64,000 bases of DNA, taken from contig NZ_CP137852.1 of NCBI RefSeq assembly GCF_033547095.1, forward strand, positions 668,501-732,500. The letters run 5' to 3'. This DNA comes from Sediminicoccus rosea (lineage in GTDB: Bacteria; Pseudomonadota; Alphaproteobacteria; Acetobacterales; Acetobacteraceae). The translations under genes were made by a program, and so were the position numbers. How positions within the stretch are numbered: position 1 is the stretch's first letter; the number at the start of each line of letters is the position of its first letter. Of the stretch, positions 61,286 through 64,000 are shown one piece after another. Under the pieces are notes generated by a model, which saw only the letters and a list, made by a program, of their open reading frames with translations, ran no database searches and had not been told where the DNA came from.

Positions 61286-61693
61286 TCAGTAGCAGCCCGG
61301 CGCGGCGCCCATGCGGGACGGGCCCTGCGGCAGCAGGCAGGGGCCGATGCCTGCGATGTTCACCCGTCCCCGCAGGCCGAGATCCTCCGCATTGGCCGCG
61401 GTGGCCTGCCAGAAGGTGGAGGGGCAGGTGCCGCCCATCGCCACCAGCGCACCCGGCGTCTGCAGCGAGAAGGGGAAATCCGCGCCCGTGTGATAGACGA
61501 CGAGGCAGCTCGAGATGGAGACATCGGGCCGCACCTCGAAGGCCGGACCGCGGAAGGGCCCCATGGCGCGGCCCTGTGCATCAAGCGGCGAGCCGGGCGA
61601 GCCCGCGGGCAGGCTGGCGCCGGGCGGCACGGCCGCGCAGCCGGCGAGCAGGGTGAGGGACAGGCCGATCATGGCCAGGGACCGCTTCAACAT
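61286..61693 (-). CDS. Lipoprotein of unknown function
   Basis: The 135-residue product has lipoprotein signal MLKRSLAMIGLSLTLLAGC. The mature part has a Gly/Pro-rich linker and a compact region with three Cys besides the lipid Cys (ISSCLVVY, GGTCPSTFWQ, IGPCLLPQG) and a C-terminal Cys-Tyr. Disulfides are likely. No family recognised. ATG 61693 is backed by GGAAGGAGAA on the minus strand. It is convergent with the GAF gene. Confidence 0.75.
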   Translation of the reverse strand: MLKRSLAMIGLSLTLLAGCAAVPPGASLPAGSPGSPLDAQGRAMGPFRGPAFEVRPDVSISSCLVVYHTGADFPFSLQTPGALVAMGGTCPSTFWQATAANAEDLGLRGRVNIAGIGPCLLPQGPSRMGAAPGCY

Positions 61694-61715
61694 TCTTGTT
61701 CTCCTTCCTCTGTTG

Positions 61716-62477
61716 TCATGCCGGGGCCAGCGCCTCGAGCGCATCTCCGACCGCGACGCGCCCGCCTTCCAGCACTTCGGCCTGCACCCCGAGATCGGCA
61801 TGGCCGAAATTCTCGCGCAGCACGCGGGGCGGCTTGGCGTCACGCTCGGCCGTCTCAGGGTTCACCTCGGTCGCGGGGCAGCGGACGATGCGCTTCCAGA
61901 CGCGCAGCTTGGCCTGCCCGAGCTGGATCTCCTGGCCCATCAGGTCGAAATCGCCCCATTCCTTGCCGCCGGAGACATAGATGTTCGCGCGGAAGCGGAT
62001 GGGATCGAGCCGCATGCCCGCCGCGCGCTCCAGCGCGTGCAGGCTGGCGAGCGAGATGATGGAGACGGATTTCTGCGGGATGTCGGTGAAGTTGTAGCCC
62101 GGCGCCTCGACGAAGCGCAGCCGGCCTCGTGCCTCCTCCGCCATGAACGTGGTCAGCCAATCCTCGGCGGCCGCGCGCCCCGCCTCGGTGTGGATATTGG
62201 CGATGAAGGGCTCGCCCCCGGTGGGGCGGATCACCCAGTCGCCGGTCTTCGGGTCATAGGCGGTGTGCAGCCTGGCGAGGCGCGCATTGGCCATGAGGCA
62301 GGCGAAGTTCGTCTTGCGCATCCAGACCGGCGCCGTCGGGTCGAAGCCTGAATCCGCCTGGGCCAGGGCGAAGCGCCGGTCATGCGGCAGGCATTCGCCG
62401 GGATTGAGGTTCACCTCCTCCAGCGCCTCGGCGGAGAAGCCCTTCACCGGGTAGCGGTAGATGTGTTCGACGCGCAT
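61716..62477 (-). CDS. MOSC-domain protein
   Basis: The 253-residue product has the MOSC N-terminal beta-barrel part ([29 protein letters not shown]), then the MOSC domain: [37 protein letters not shown] and [21 protein letters not shown]. The Cys in RCPATEVNP is the conserved molybdenum-ligand position. Family members bind molybdenum cofactor and reduce N-hydroxylated or similar compounds (mARC/YcbX-like). Full length; ATG 62477. Confidence 0.92.
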   Translation of the reverse strand: MRVEHIYRYPVKGFSAEALEEVNLNPGECLPHDRRFALAQADSGFDPTAPVWMRKTNFACLMANARLARLHTAYDPKTGDWVIRPTGGEPFIANIHTEAGRAAAEDWLTTFMAEEARGRLRFVEAPGYNFTDIPQKSVSIISLASLHALERAAGMRLDPIRFRANIYVSGGKEWGDFDLMGQEIQLGQAKLRVWKRIVRCPATEVNPETAERDAKPPRVLRENFGHADLGVQAEVLEGGRVAVGDALEALAPA

Positions 62478-62496
62478 GGCTCAGCTCCCGATTGCC

Positions 62497-62529
62497 CTTG
62501 AATCCCAGGCTCGCGCGTTCCCACAATAT
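62497..62529 (+). promoter_or_regulatory. Sigma-32-type heat-shock promoter candidate for clpB
   Basis: CCCTTGAA (62495-62502) is followed after 17 bases by CCCACAATAT (62520-62529), close to the RpoH consensus CTTGAA ... CCCCATNT. It lies about 65 bases before the clpB ATG. The -10 block matches only in part. Confidence 0.55.
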
Positions 62530-62593
62530 GGGCAAGGCGGTGCTGCCCGATCGGGGGTTCCGCTGGATCTGTCGCCTCCAGGAGGGACCTGAA

Positions 62594-64000
<1,407 letters not shown>

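Overview
This 64 kb stretch is chromosomal DNA of a GC-rich alphaproteobacterium, most likely Acetobacteraceae of the Roseomonas type. The main reasons are three scattered tripartite-tricarboxylate (Bug/TctC-type) solute receptors without membrane partners, a type-2 heme A synthase, a ~180 kDa NAD-glutamate dehydrogenase, a DUF3576 lipoprotein, a DUF4169 protein and a partial Sox/flavocytochrome c module. Genes are densely packed, with many ATGA, GTGA and TGATG overlaps. No phage, insertion sequence, CRISPR array or rRNA operon was seen. The only RNA gene found is tRNA-Leu(TAA).

Layout. 0-10 kb is housekeeping: an Nfu-type scaffold (cut by the left edge), YggS, a ThiE-like protein, a major porin with a strong terminator, a DUF3576 lipoprotein, peroxiredoxin, YqgE, a glycosyltransferase, a radical SAM protein, a LysR regulator and a SirB1-like protein. 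10-20 kb holds a TVP38 membrane protein coupled to a GT2 glycosyltransferase, then ctaA, a 1755-residue histidine kinase with twelve tandem PAS-like units, and tldD. 19.6-26.8 kb holds a Bug receptor whose Shine-Dalgarno lies in a hairpin, a serine-glyoxylate-type aminotransferase, and a sulfur block on the minus strand (P450-YeeE, then cytochrome c-FCSD flavoprotein-SoxY-SoxZ). 27-38 kb holds transporters, thiL, aat, a cytosine-deaminase-like amidohydrolase, a dienelactone hydrolase and the giant glutamate dehydrogenase.

38.5-41.7 kb is a four-gene ATGA-coupled cassette: a JmjC/cupin protein, an OmpA-like protein, and two secreted proteins built from one and four copies of a cysteine-paired repeat that I do not recognise. 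After tRNA-Leu comes a phosphonate-type ABC operon (phnC, two tandem phnD, two phnE) in which the first phnD has one in-frame TGA in place of a Trp codon. 46.6-57.3 kb is catabolic and uptake genes: two Bug receptors, an acyl-CoA ligase, a family 5 solute-binding protein, NIPSNAP, an exported superoxide dismutase, an enoyl-CoA hydratase/HIBYL-CoA hydrolase, a DMT exporter and an amidohydrolase. 57.4-64 kb has a histidine phosphatase, a Tim44-like protein, LutA with a 2OG-Fe dioxygenase, a structured ~465-base leader ending in a GAF-domain gene, a MOSC protein and clpB (cut by the right edge) behind a heat-shock-type promoter.

The observations most worth a second look are the secreted repeat cassette, the twelve-PAS kinase, the leader/terminator/mini-ORF in front of the GAF gene, the hairpin over a ribosome binding site, and the stop-interrupted phnD. 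All functional calls rest on reading the translated sequences; no database search was run.
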